A stretch of 64,000 bases of DNA, taken from assembly GCF_001865245.1 (NCBI RefSeq), contig NZ_MKXB01000189.1:1-64000 (forward strand), read 5' to 3'. Below the pieces are notes generated by a model. It was not told the DNA's origin and did not search any database. It saw only the letters and a program-made list of their open reading frames with translations. Source of the stretch: Streptomyces sp. CC53 (GTDB taxonomy: Bacteria; Actinomycetota; Actinomycetes; Streptomycetales; Streptomycetaceae). Both the position numbers and the translations under genes were made by a program. Positions within the stretch are counted from its first letter, which is position 1; the number at the start of each line of letters is the position of its first letter. Shown here in pieces: positions 45,881 to 53,033 of this stretch.

Positions 45881-46677
45881 CCCCTGACGATCCGGACGAC
45901 TTCTACCGGGACGACACCCCGCCGCCCCGCCGCAAGTCGGAGCCGATGGAGGGCTTCGCCGCCGAGCTCGCGGGGCGGATCCGCGAGTTGTTCTTCCAGT
46001 ACACCAACCGACTAGACCGGTCCCAGCAGAAGCATCTGGGGCCTTCTGAGATCGGCACCCCCTGCGACCGGCGGCTCGCGATGTCGCTCATGGGTATGCC
46101 GGCCGTCAATCCGGGCGGCGACAACTGGGCGTCCTGGAAGGGTACCCAGATCCATCGCGGCCTGGCGGAAATGATCGACTGGGCGAACGCCAACTCCGGC
46201 CGGTACGCCACGGAGATGCGAGTCGCGCTACCCTCCGAGCGTGTGCCCGGCGGCACGCTGGACTGGCTCGACCGGACGCTGCTGATGGTCGGGGACTGGA
46301 AGCTCCTCGGATCGTCCAGCCTTTCCAAGCTCCGCCTCGACGGGCCGCCGCCCCGCTACCGGATTCAGGCCCACTGCTACGGGCTCGGGGCGACGCGGGC
46401 CGGTGAACGCATCGAGCACGTGGCGATCATCGGGATGCCCGCCGAAGCTCAGTCGCTGAACTCGCTATACGTCTGGGCGGAGCCGTACTCGGAGCAGGTG
46501 GCGCTCGACGCCCTGGCGCGAGTCGACCGGATCGCGGAGCAGATTGGCACCGTCGGGAACGGGAGGGGCGAAGCCAACAAGCGGCTCCTCGCTCTCGCTT
46601 TCCCCACGGCCGATGACTGCAAATTCTGTAGCTGGCACACCAAGACGAAGAGCGGCTGCAACGGCCATCAGTCATAA
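45877..46677 (+). CDS. RecB/Cas4-like PD-(D/E)XK exonuclease
   Basis: 266 residues, ATG overlapping the HTH gene's stop. LGPSEIGTPCDRRLAMSLMG, TQIHRGLAEMIDW (His), VPGGTLDWLDRTLLMVGDWK (Asp...D-x-K) and RYRIQAHCYGLG (Gln-x-x-x-Tyr) give the nuclease core; CKFCSWH at the end suggests Cys ligands. Acts on DNA ends in phage replication or recombination, probably with the binding protein encoded next. Confidence 0.85.
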   Translation: MTPDDPDDFYRDDTPPPRRKSEPMEGFAAELAGRIRELFFQYTNRLDRSQQKHLGPSEIGTPCDRRLAMSLMGMPAVNPGGDNWASWKGTQIHRGLAEMIDWANANSGRYATEMRVALPSERVPGGTLDWLDRTLLMVGDWKLLGSSSLSKLRLDGPPPRYRIQAHCYGLGATRAGERIEHVAIIGMPAEAQSLNSLYVWAEPYSEQVALDALARVDRIAEQIGTVGNGRGEANKRLLALAFPTADDCKFCSWHTKTKSGCNGHQS

Positions 46678-46708
46678 CCGAACACCCAACAGAACAGAGG
46701 AACCCCGC

Positions 46709-47422
46709 ATGGCAACCCCCAACCAGCCCGGCTACGAAGCCGATTTCATGGAGGAAGGCGGCAAGTCGTTCTCGTTCGACGGGACTCCGCCGATCTCCGT
46801 GACCGGCATTGTGTCGGTGGACAACCCGGTGAAGATGCAGCAGCGCGACTTCGATACCGGCGATCTGCTGACCTGGCCGGACGGCAATCCGAAGTGGCAG
46901 TGGCGCGTCGACCTCCAGACCGAGCTGCGTGAGGCGCCGGACGACGACGGCATGCGCTCGGTGTATCTGAAGTTCCGCTCGAAGGCCGCGGTGGTGAACG
47001 CCGTGAAGGCGGCCGGCGTCAAGCGCATGGAGCGGGGCGGGCGGCTGACCCTGACGTACACCAGCAACGATCACAGCCAGCCGCATCGTACGAAGCCCGA
47101 GTACGGCTGCGGGCCGCAGTGCCAGCAGGGCCGCGGCTACCCGGCGAAGAACTACGAAGCGAAGTACGAGCCGCCGCAGCAGGGCCTGATGGACTCCGGC
47201 CCGGATCCGTGGGCGGGGATGAACGTCAGCCCTCCTCCGGCGGCTGCCCCTCCTGCGCCCCCGTCCGCTGTGACGGCGCCTGCCCCTGCGACGGCTGCGC
47301 CTGCTGTTGACCCAGAGCTCGTCGCCTTCTTGGTGGGCAAGGGCATCGGCAACGCCGCCACGCTCGACGCGGCGACCGCGAAGCAGATAGCGGCCGTCTA
47401 TCCCGACAACCCGTTCAAGTAG
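46709..47422 (+). CDS. probable ssDNA-binding / recombination-associated protein
   Basis: 237 residues from ATG 46709 (GAGG upstream). ISVTGIVSVDNPVKMQQRDF, WRVDLQTELREAPDDDGMRS and GRLTLTYTSNDHSQPH resemble the OB-like core of phage single-strand-binding proteins; a Pro/Ala-rich linker leads to a conserved small C-terminal domain. Placed right after the nuclease, as in phage recombination modules. Assignment by pattern and context only. Confidence 0.6.
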   Translation: MATPNQPGYEADFMEEGGKSFSFDGTPPISVTGIVSVDNPVKMQQRDFDTGDLLTWPDGNPKWQWRVDLQTELREAPDDDGMRSVYLKFRSKAAVVNAVKAAGVKRMERGGRLTLTYTSNDHSQPHRTKPEYGCGPQCQQGRGYPAKNYEAKYEPPQQGLMDSGPDPWAGMNVSPPPAAAPPAPPSAVTAPAPATAAPAVDPELVAFLVGKGIGNAATLDAATAKQIAAVYPDNPFK

Positions 47423-47432
47423 GAGACCCGCG

Positions 47433-47654
47433 ATGACCGACGAGACGACCGCCACCCAGCGCCGGGTCCGCAAGCCGGACCCGCTGAGCCGCTACCGGAA
47501 GGCGCGGGCGAAGGCGGACAAGGCGCGGGCCGCGTACGAGAAGGTGCAGGTGCTGGCCGCGGCCCTGCATGATGCGGAGGCGGAGGAGAGGGCGGCGTAC
47601 GACGCCCTCTCGGACGAGCTCGGTGAGCTCGGCTTCGTGGACGGCGACGAATAG
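47433..47654 (+). CDS. coiled-coil protein, 73 aa
   Basis: ATG 47433 after GGAGACC. Charged heptad text (YRKARAKADKARAAYEKVQV, LAAALHDAEAEERAAYDALS) predicts one long coiled coil. No family recognised. Last protein gene before the RNA array. Confidence 0.7.
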   Translation: MTDETTATQRRVRKPDPLSRYRKARAKADKARAAYEKVQVLAAALHDAEAEERAAYDALSDELGELGFVDGDE

Positions 47655-47659
47655 CCCCC

Positions 47660-47688
47660 TTGACAGCCCCGACCGAATGGGGCATTCT
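47660..47688 (+). promoter_or_regulatory. promoter of the Y-RNA-like array
   Basis: Perfect TTGACA (47660-47665), 17-nt spacer and CATTCT (47683-47688). The predicted transcription start, about 47695, falls exactly at the first base of the closing stem of the first RNA. This is one of the best promoter matches in the window. Confidence 0.75.
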
Positions 47689-47695
47689 TGGACAT

Positions 47696-47777
47696 CGCAA
47701 CCAGTTGCGAAGGTGCCGGTTACTTCATTTTGCTGAAGATGAAACCGTACCGTTGCCGATCTTGTTCCCTGGTTGCG
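47696..47777 (+). ncRNA. Y-RNA-like RNA 1
   Basis: Closed by a 9-bp stem CGCAACCAG (47696-47704) / CTGGTTGCG (47769-47777). The 5' arm continues TTGCGAAGGTGCCGGTTACT; CGGT (47717-47720) pairs with ACCG (47744-47747) next to a bulged TAC, and TTCAT pairs with ATGAA below a loop. A long, bulged terminal helix is the Ro-binding feature of Y RNAs. The 5' and 3' arms are repeated in RNAs 2 and 3. Confidence 0.7.
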
Positions 47778-47784
47778 CATGGCT

Positions 47785-47928
47785 TTGATGCCAGTTGCGC
47801 AGGAGACGGTTACTTCCACTGTTAATGGAGTGGTCGCGGGTTCGAGTCCCGTCGCCAGCCCCTGGTTGGCGTAGCTCAGTTGGTAGAGCACTTACGTTAC
47901 CGTCGCCGCCCTGGTTCTCTGGCATCAA
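47785..47928 (+). ncRNA. YrlA-like Y RNA 2 with permuted tRNA-Asn(GUU) domain
   Basis: Closed by a perfect 10-bp stem TTGATGCCAG (47785-47794) / CTGGCATCAA (47919-47928) and an inner GACGGT (47805-47810) / ACCGTC (47899-47904). Between them lie in order: anticodon-like arm TTCCA/TGGAG with loop CTGTTAA (47814-47830), 5-nt variable loop, T arm GCGGG-TTCGAGT-CCCGT (47836-47852), an 8-bp acceptor stem CGCCAGCC/GGTTGGCG closed by CCT (47853-47871), TA, and D arm GCTC-AGTTGGTA-GAGC (47874-47889). Bacterial YrlA RNAs carry a permuted tRNA-like domain; here even the anticodon arm is present. Confidence 0.82.
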
Positions 47929-47936
47929 CCTCTTCT

Positions 47937-48012
47937 GGTTCGCGCTGCGAAGGCAGCCGGGTACTTCTTTGGGTGAAATATCCCCGGCAAGCCGCACCTG
48001 TTCTCGCGACCC
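47937..48012 (+). ncRNA. Y-RNA-like RNA 3
   Basis: Outer stem GGTTCGCG (47937-47944) / CGCGACCC (48005-48012) with one mismatch, and inner stem GCCGGG (47956-47961) / CCCGGC (47983-47988) followed by the bulged TAC and TTC/GAA. The 5' arm CTGCGAAGGCAGCCGGGTAC copies the arms of RNAs 1 and 2. No tRNA-like module. Directly precedes the terminator. Confidence 0.68.
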
Positions 48013-48022
48013 CCCTCTTCTC

Positions 48023-48048
48023 AAGGGCGCCCCCCGTCGGGCGCCCTT
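48023..48048 (+). terminator. intrinsic terminator ending the RNA array
   Basis: AAGGGCGCCC (48023-48032) pairs with GGGCGCCCTT (48039-48048) around a 6-nt loop, followed by TCTG. It separates the RNAs from the TROVE gene 34 nt downstream, so that gene needs read-through or its own start signal. Confidence 0.88.
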
Positions 48049-48082
48049 TCTGCTGCGCCCCTGCCCGTAAAGGAACCCCCGC

Positions 48083-49636
48083 ATGTCCCGATTCAACCAC
48101 CGTGGCGCCAAGGCCGCCGGACAGTCCCCGATCACAACCACCACCCAGGCCCTCACCCACGAGGGCGGCAGCGGCTACCACCGCGACGAAAAGTCCGAGC
48201 TGTTCCTCCTCGCCGTAGCAAACCTCGTCAGCCAGGACGCCTTCTACGAGACCGGCGGCGAGCGGGACAACCGATACCAGCAGCTCATCCGCCACCTCGC
48301 CGTCACCGACCCCGACTGGACCGTGTCGCTGCTGACCTGGCTCCGTAGCAGCGCCGGCATGCGCACCGCCTCCCTGATCGGAGCGGCCGAGTACGTCAAG
48401 GCGCGTCTCGACAAGGGCATCCACGGCGACAACCGGCAGATCATCGACATGGTGTGCAAGCGGCCTGACGAGCCCGGCGAACTCCTCGCCTACTGGCACT
48501 CCCGGTACGGGCGGGCCCTGCCGATGCCGGTGAAGCGCGGCCTCGCCGACGCCGTCCAGCGTCTGTACGGAGAACGATCGCTGCTGAAGTACGACACCGC
48601 GTCCCACGCCTACCGCTTCGCCGACGTCATCGAGCTCGTCCACCCGACACCGAAGGCGCCGTGGCAGAGCGATCTGTTCCGGTACGCCATCGACCGCCGC
48701 CACAAGCGGGAGGATCCGCCGCCCGAGTCGCTGGAGATGATCCGGCACAACGCCTGGCTCCGCGACAAGGCCGGCGAGGAGCCGGAGATCGCCCTCAATG
48801 CCACTCACCTCGCCCAGGCGGGTATGACGTGGGAGGACGCCCTGTCCGCGGTCGGCTCGAAGGTCGACAAGGCCGCCCTGTGGGAGGCCATGATCCCGTC
48901 GATGGGGTACATGGCGCTGCTGCGGAACCTGCGGAACTTCGACGAGGCCGGCGTCAGTGACACGGTCGCCGCCGGGGTCGCTGCGCGCATCGGTGACCCG
49001 GGCGAGGTGGAGCGGTCGCAGCAGTTTCCGATGCGGTTCTTGTCGGCGTACCGTGCGGCGCCTTCGCTGCGCTGGTCGTGGGCGTTGGAGAAGGCGTTGA
49101 ACCTGTCGCTGGCGAATGTGCCCCGGCTTCGCGGCCGGACTCTCGTCCTGGTCGACCGGTCGGCTTCGATGTTCTGGGCGCAGTCGAAGCAGTCGCAGCT
49201 CACCTTCGCTGACACGGCCGCGGTGTTCGGTACTGCGGTGGCGGTGCGGGCCGAGAACGCGACGCTCGTCCAGTACGGCAGCCTCAGCGAGGAGATCACC
49301 CTGCCGCGCGGGATATCGGTGCTGAAGGCGATCGAGCGATACAGGAACATGGGCGGCACGAACACCGTCGAGGCGGTGCGGCAGCACTTCCAGGGCCATG
49401 ACCGTGTCGTCATCGTCACCGACGAGCAGGCGTACCCCTCCTACTACGGCAGTGTCGATGACGTTCTGCCGGACAGCGTGCCGCTGTACACCTGGAACCT
49501 CGCCGGCTACCGGGTGGGGCACGGCCGTTCGGGCAGCGGGAACCGGTACACGTTCGGTGGGCTGTCGGATGCGGCGTTCCGCATGATTCCGCTGTTGGAG
49601 GCCGGGCGTAACGCCGACTGGCCGTGGGTGGGGTGA
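48083..49636 (+). CDS. rsr: TROVE-domain Ro60/Rsr protein
   Basis: 517 residues from ATG 48083 (AAAGGAAC upstream). The N-terminal two thirds are the HEAT-repeat ring of Ro: FLLAVANLVSQDAFYETGGE, SLLTWLRSSAGMRTASLIGA and MIPSMGYMALLRNLRNFDEA. The C-terminal third is a von Willebrand A fold with a MIDAS: LVLVDRSASMFWAQSK (D-x-S-x-S), NMGGTNTVEAV (Thr) and VIVTDEQAY (Asp). Ro proteins bind Y RNAs on the ring's outside and misfolded RNA ends in its hole, and in Deinococcus tether PNPase. The Y-like RNAs lie directly upstream. Confidence 0.95.
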   Translation: MSRFNHRGAKAAGQSPITTTTQALTHEGGSGYHRDEKSELFLLAVANLVSQDAFYETGGERDNRYQQLIRHLAVTDPDWTVSLLTWLRSSAGMRTASLIGAAEYVKARLDKGIHGDNRQIIDMVCKRPDEPGELLAYWHSRYGRALPMPVKRGLADAVQRLYGERSLLKYDTASHAYRFADVIELVHPTPKAPWQSDLFRYAIDRRHKREDPPPESLEMIRHNAWLRDKAGEEPEIALNATHLAQAGMTWEDALSAVGSKVDKAALWEAMIPSMGYMALLRNLRNFDEAGVSDTVAAGVAARIGDPGEVERSQQFPMRFLSAYRAAPSLRWSWALEKALNLSLANVPRLRGRTLVLVDRSASMFWAQSKQSQLTFADTAAVFGTAVAVRAENATLVQYGSLSEEITLPRGISVLKAIERYRNMGGTNTVEAVRQHFQGHDRVVIVTDEQAYPSYYGSVDDVLPDSVPLYTWNLAGYRVGHGRSGSGNRYTFGGLSDAAFRMIPLLEAGRNADWPWVG

Positions 49637-49648
49637 CACCAAAAGACC

Positions 49649-49682
49649 GGGGTGGGGCGCTAGTGGCTGGGCGCCCCACCCC
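49649..49682 (+). terminator. hairpin terminator after the TROVE gene
   Basis: Perfect 12-bp stem GGGGTGGGGCGC (49649-49660) / GCGCCCCACCCC (49671-49682), then CTCTC. With the promoter at 47660 this frames the Ro-Y RNA unit. Confidence 0.88.
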
Positions 49683-49708
49683 CTCTCATAACCGAATAGG
49701 GGTCGCGG

Positions 49709-49936
49709 ATGCCTCACGAATACGAGAAGACGCATCACGAGTGCCACTGCCGTGACTGCGATCCGATGGTGGCGGCGGCCGAGCGACTGGACATCTGGAA
49801 GACGGCTCACAAGGCGCTCACCGAGCGGTCCTGGCCGTCGTCATACGACGTAGACCCGCGCGACGTCCTCATCCTCGCCCACTGGCTGCTTCATCAGGAG
49901 GACGCGAGCGACAGCGGCGATGGGGGGTCGTCGTGA
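49709..49936 (+). CDS. zinc-binding phage protein, 75 aa
   Basis: ATG 49709. HHECHCRDCDPMVAAAERLD supplies Cys/His ligands near the N-terminus; the remainder is helical with an acidic, Ser/Gly-rich end. Function unknown. Confidence 0.65.
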   Translation: MPHEYEKTHHECHCRDCDPMVAAAERLDIWKTAHKALTERSWPSSYDVDPRDVLILAHWLLHQEDASDSGDGGSS

Positions 49937-49962
49937 CCACCACAACAGAATAGAGGCCACCC

Positions 49963-50574
49963 ATGGGAACCGACATCCACGGCGTGCTCCAGTCGCGGTA
50001 CCGCGACGGACAGAGCTGGTATACCGAATGCCGGATGGAGGACGGCCGCAACTACCGGCTGTTCGCCGCCCTGGCCGACGTCCGGAATGGCTTCGGCTTC
50101 GCCAGAGTCCCAACCCACACGCCGATCACGCCCATCGCCGAACCGCGAGGGTGGCCCGACGACTTCAGTCTCAAGCAAGTGCGGTGGATCCTCGGCTACG
50201 GCGACGACGAGGATGAAGCGTGGCTCGGCGATCACTCGTTCTCCTGGCTCGGCCTCGACGAGGTTGCGGACTGGAAGGGCTGGGACCAGGAGCTCAAGGA
50301 GTGCGGTTACATCAGCCGCGAGGAGTACGAGTCCTGGGATCCCGTGTTCCCGCCGGCCGGCGGCTGGTGCGGTGGGATCTACGGCCGCGACGTGGTTGCG
50401 ATCGACCAGCGGAGCGACGCCGATCTGCTGGCAACGAAGGATTGGACCCACGTCCGGGTCTACTGGTCACGTCCGCTCCGGGAGAGCTGCACGGCGTTCC
50501 TCGCCTGGGTGGAGTACGCCAGGGCCAAGACCGCAGGGCAGGAAGCCCGCATCGTCTTCGGGTTCGACTCGTGA
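49963..50574 (+). CDS. conserved phage protein (MGTDIHG family), 203 aa
   Basis: ATG 49963 after AGAGGCCACCC. Starts MGTDIHGVLQSRYRDGQSWY and continues YRLFAALADVRNGFGFARVP, RGWPDDFSLKQVRWILGYGD. Proteins with this opening occur in many phages and bacteria with no known role. The stop overlaps the next gene (GTGA). Confidence 0.75.
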   Translation: MGTDIHGVLQSRYRDGQSWYTECRMEDGRNYRLFAALADVRNGFGFARVPTHTPITPIAEPRGWPDDFSLKQVRWILGYGDDEDEAWLGDHSFSWLGLDEVADWKGWDQELKECGYISREEYESWDPVFPPAGGWCGGIYGRDVVAIDQRSDADLLATKDWTHVRVYWSRPLRESCTAFLAWVEYARAKTAGQEARIVFGFDS

Positions 50575-50708
50575 CCCGCCGACTCGATACGGCCGTCAAG
50601 GCTGCGATGACCGGTGCCGGAAGTATCGGTTTCCTCCTGCACGCCGCTCTGACGGCCGCCGTGATCTGGGGCGTCATCGAGCTGGTCGCCTGGCTGACGA
50701 GCATCTGA
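50571..50708 (+). CDS. small membrane protein, 45 aa
   Basis: GTG overlapping the previous stop. Basic start and one membrane helix (GFLLHAALTAAVIWGVIELV). Stop overlaps the next ATG (TGATG). Confidence 0.55.
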   Translation: MTRRLDTAVKAAMTGAGSIGFLLHAALTAAVIWGVIELVAWLTSI

Positions 50709-50956
50709 TGACCAGGGCGAAACGCGTCACCGCCGGCGAGCTGGAGCCGGATGTCGTGGAGCGGATCCGCGCCGACATCGCCCGGTGGCGCCCCGGCCTG
50801 TGGGCTCAGGCGGTGTCGCCGGGGCCGACCTGCCGCTGCGGAGTGAGGCGGAAGCCGGGGCGGTGGACTCGGTACGCGATCGACGAGGGGCGGTGCTGGC
50901 GCCATGCGCAAGGTCCTGAACGGCCGGAGGATCAGGGACCTCGCGTTGCCGGGTGA
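50708..50956 (+). CDS. hypothetical phage protein, 82 aa
   Basis: ATG 50708. VVERIRADIARWRPGLWAQA followed by PTCRCGVRRKPGRWTRYAID; CxC and a later Cys/His may bind metal. The C-terminal ~18 residues overlap the next gene in another frame, so one of the two ends may be misjudged. Confidence 0.5.
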   Translation: MTRAKRVTAGELEPDVVERIRADIARWRPGLWAQAVSPGPTCRCGVRRKPGRWTRYAIDEGRCWRHAQGPERPEDQGPRVAG

Positions 50957-51116
50957 CGACGACGGCGTACTCGACTACCTGATCCGGCAGGCCGTCCGCC
51001 GCGACGGACGGTTCAGCGCGCTGGAGCGCATCGTCTACGGCTGCACCGCTTTCCAGCTTCAGCACGGACTCGATTTCTGCATGATGATCGACTGTCCGAA
51101 CTGCGGGGGGCTGTGA
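50904..51116 (+). CDS. hypothetical phage protein, 70 aa
   Basis: ATG 50904. LALPGDDDGVLDYLIRQAVR, FSALERIVYGCTAFQLQHGL and a final CPNCGG zinc knuckle. Helical; no family recognised. Confidence 0.6.
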   Translation: MRKVLNGRRIRDLALPGDDDGVLDYLIRQAVRRDGRFSALERIVYGCTAFQLQHGLDFCMMIDCPNCGGL

Positions 51117-51143
51117 GGACGGCAGCAGAACGGATAACTGAAT

Positions 51144-51902
51144 ATGGATAACACCGGCCCTCGGATCCTGTCGCTCGACATCGAAACCAGTCCGGTCGTC
51201 GCCCACGCCTGGGCCCTCTTCAAGCAGAACGTCGCGATCAACCAGATTATCGAGCACCCCCGGACGATCTGCTTCGCGGCGAAGTTCATGGATGAACGCA
51301 AGGTCCATTTCTACAGCGAGTTCGAGCACACCCACAACGGTATGGTTCGGGCCGCTCACGCCCTGTTGGACGAGGCCGACGTCGTCATGCACTTCAACGG
51401 CGACCGCTTCGACCTGCCTAGGCTCAACACCGAGTTCATTCTCGCCGGGCTCACCCCGCCGGCCCCGTACAAAAGCATCGACCTGTACAAGGTCATCAAG
51501 GGGAACTTCAACTTCACGTCCAACAAGCTGGCCTATGTGTCGGAGCGCCTCGGCCTAGCCGGGAAAGTGAAGCACGACGGGCACGAGCTGTGGATCAAAT
51601 GCCTTGCCGGCGACCCCAAGGCGTGGGCGCAGATGCGCCGATACAACGTCCGTGACGTACGGCTCCTGGAAGAGATCTACGACAAGGTGCGGCCTTGGAT
51701 CGACAACCATCCGCACCACGGCCTGTACACCGGCCAAGGCGACGTGTGCCCCAACTGTGGTGGCGTCGACCTGGAGCGCCGCGGTTTCGCCCTTACCGGC
51801 GTAGGCCGGTTCCAACGCTACCGGTGCAGAGCCTGTGGCACGTGGTCCCGCAGCAACCGCCGGGACCACGGAGTTACCACCACACAAGCGAAAGGAAGGT
51901 GA
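51144..51902 (+). CDS. DnaQ-like 3'-5' exonuclease with zinc ribbon
   Basis: 252 residues from ATG 51144. Exo motifs: RILSLDIETSPVVAHAW (D-x-E), VVMHFNGDRFDLPRLNTEF (N...F-D) and YNVRDVRLLEEIYDKV (Y-x-x-x-D), all intact. A C-terminal zinc ribbon (CPNCGG ... CRACGTWSRS) follows. The RNase-H-like fold resembles the YprB/polymerase-B exonuclease group. It probably trims DNA or RNA ends in phage replication. Confidence 0.88.
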   Translation: MDNTGPRILSLDIETSPVVAHAWALFKQNVAINQIIEHPRTICFAAKFMDERKVHFYSEFEHTHNGMVRAAHALLDEADVVMHFNGDRFDLPRLNTEFILAGLTPPAPYKSIDLYKVIKGNFNFTSNKLAYVSERLGLAGKVKHDGHELWIKCLAGDPKAWAQMRRYNVRDVRLLEEIYDKVRPWIDNHPHHGLYTGQGDVCPNCGGVDLERRGFALTGVGRFQRYRCRACGTWSRSNRRDHGVTTTQAKGR

Positions 51903-51906
51903 GGCG

Positions 51907-52026
51907 GTGAGTGACCTGACCGCTTCGTTCATCCTCGGTCTCTTCCTCGGTACCGTCCTGGCCCGAGTCCATAACCGGCGTACGGCGCTGGCCCGCATCG
52001 AAGCCTACGCCAACGGAACCCGATAA
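51907..52026 (+). CDS. small membrane protein, 39 aa
   Basis: GTG 51907 with AAGGAAGGTG upstream. One helix (TASFILGLFLGTVLARV) then a basic tail. Below usual length cut-offs but well placed. Confidence 0.5.
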   Translation: MSDLTASFILGLFLGTVLARVHNRRTALARIEAYANGTR

Positions 52027-52049
52027 CACCCCCCGTAAAGGAGCACTGA

Positions 52050-52301
52050 ATGAACCCCGAACTGGACTACCACGAGGAAACCCTGACAGTCGAGCTCGTC
52101 AGGGACGGCACCACCACCCGCGTCGAGATCATCGACGAGACAGGTGCGGTCATCGGCATGGGCGTCGCCCGCCGCCGCAAGGGCGACAAGCGCAACGCCG
52201 CGGTCGGCACGGCTATCGCGATGCAACGTGCAATGCGCAGCAGCGCCGACGCCTTCAGTCGAGTCGTTGTCAACCACTTCACCGGTAGGCAAGTCCTGTG
52301 A
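52050..52301 (+). CDS. DUF1876/dsRBD-like small protein, 83 aa
   Basis: ATG 52050 after AAAGGAG. EETLTVELVRDGTTTRVEII, GAVIGMGVARRRKGDKRNAA and VGTAIAMQRAMRSSADAFSR show the strand-strand-helix layout of small dsRBD-like actinobacterial proteins. Tentative. Confidence 0.6.
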   Translation: MNPELDYHEETLTVELVRDGTTTRVEIIDETGAVIGMGVARRRKGDKRNAAVGTAIAMQRAMRSSADAFSRVVVNHFTGRQVL

Positions 52302-52441
52302 CTCCGCCGAAGCCGAAGAAGCCGGCGGAGGGCGAGGGCCGGAAGAAAAAGAAGAAGGGTCCGACTCAGGTATCCCCGATGCAGCGGGTGAAGGTCATCG
52401 GTGCCGACGGGAAGGTGAGGTTCGTGTGGCGGCCCTGGTGA
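52298..52441 (+). CDS. Lys-rich basic peptide, 47 aa
   Basis: GTG 52298 overlapping the previous stop; its stop overlaps the next GTG. Lys-rich (GEGRKKKKKGPTQVSP) with a C-terminal strand VKVIGADGKVRFVWRPW. Coupling on both sides supports it as a real gene; perhaps RNA/DNA-binding. Confidence 0.6.
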   Translation: MTPPKPKKPAEGEGRKKKKKGPTQVSPMQRVKVIGADGKVRFVWRPW

Positions 52442-52593
52442 GCGAGTGCGCGAAGAGGTCGTACCCGACGCGGCTCGAAGCGCGGGCGACGCTGTTGAAG
52501 CTCTGGAAGATGGGGCGCTCCGAGTCGTCGACGTACTACTGCTCGGCGTGTGATGCGTGGCATCTGACCAGGAAGAAGCGGAGGTGGCCGTGA
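52438..52593 (+). CDS. small zinc-finger protein, 51 aa
   Basis: GTG 52438 overlapping the previous stop. SYPTRLEARATLLKLWKMGR then YYCSACDAWHLTRKK: CxxC plus His, a pattern common in actinophages. Confidence 0.65.
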   Translation: MSECAKRSYPTRLEARATLLKLWKMGRSESSTYYCSACDAWHLTRKKRRWP

Positions 52594-53033
52594 AAGAACC
52601 GAAGGGGCACTTTGAGCACGAGGATGATGAGCATGGCCTGACCGGCGAGTGCTACGGCTGCGGTCACGAGTGGCCGTGCCCGAAGTGGCGGGCTTGGACG
52701 TCGTCGAAGGACTACCGAATCCAGGAGCTGGAGAGGAAGGTCGAGCGCCTCGGCCTCGACTCCGCCGGGAACCGCAGGGAGCTGTCGAACCTCCGCGAGG
52801 CGCACCGCCGTCTTCAGCTTCTGGTCCGGGGCGGCATCATGCTCGCCCTGCGCGACGCCGGGGCCGGGAGCATCACCGAAGAGGTGACCCGTGAGGCGAT
52901 CGACGTGACGCCCCCGTTCAGCGCCTTCAAGGAGTTCACCCCCGGCCTGACGGAGTACACGGTCACCTACACCGGCCCCAACTCGACGTACGTCAACGGC
53001 CAGCTCGAATCGCAGGTCTGGAGCAGCGGATGA
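52590..53033 (+). CDS. zinc-finger/coiled-coil phage protein, 147 aa
   Basis: GTG 52590 overlapping the previous stop. GLTGECYGCGHEWPCPKWRA is a Cys/His site; IQELERKVERLGLDSAGNRR begins a coiled coil; the C-terminal half is unassigned. Stop overlaps the next ATG. Confidence 0.65.
   Translation: MKEPKGHFEHEDDEHGLTGECYGCGHEWPCPKWRAWTSSKDYRIQELERKVERLGLDSAGNRRELSNLREAHRRLQLLVRGGIMLALRDAGAGSITEEVTREAIDVTPPFSAFKEFTPGLTEYTVTYTGPNSTYVNGQLESQVWSSG

Noticed and set aside
47814..47890. An ordinary tRNA gene at this place
   Set aside because: The T arm precedes the D arm, so no linear cloverleaf is possible; the flanking stems and neighbouring rsr gene fit a permuted YrlA-type RNA.
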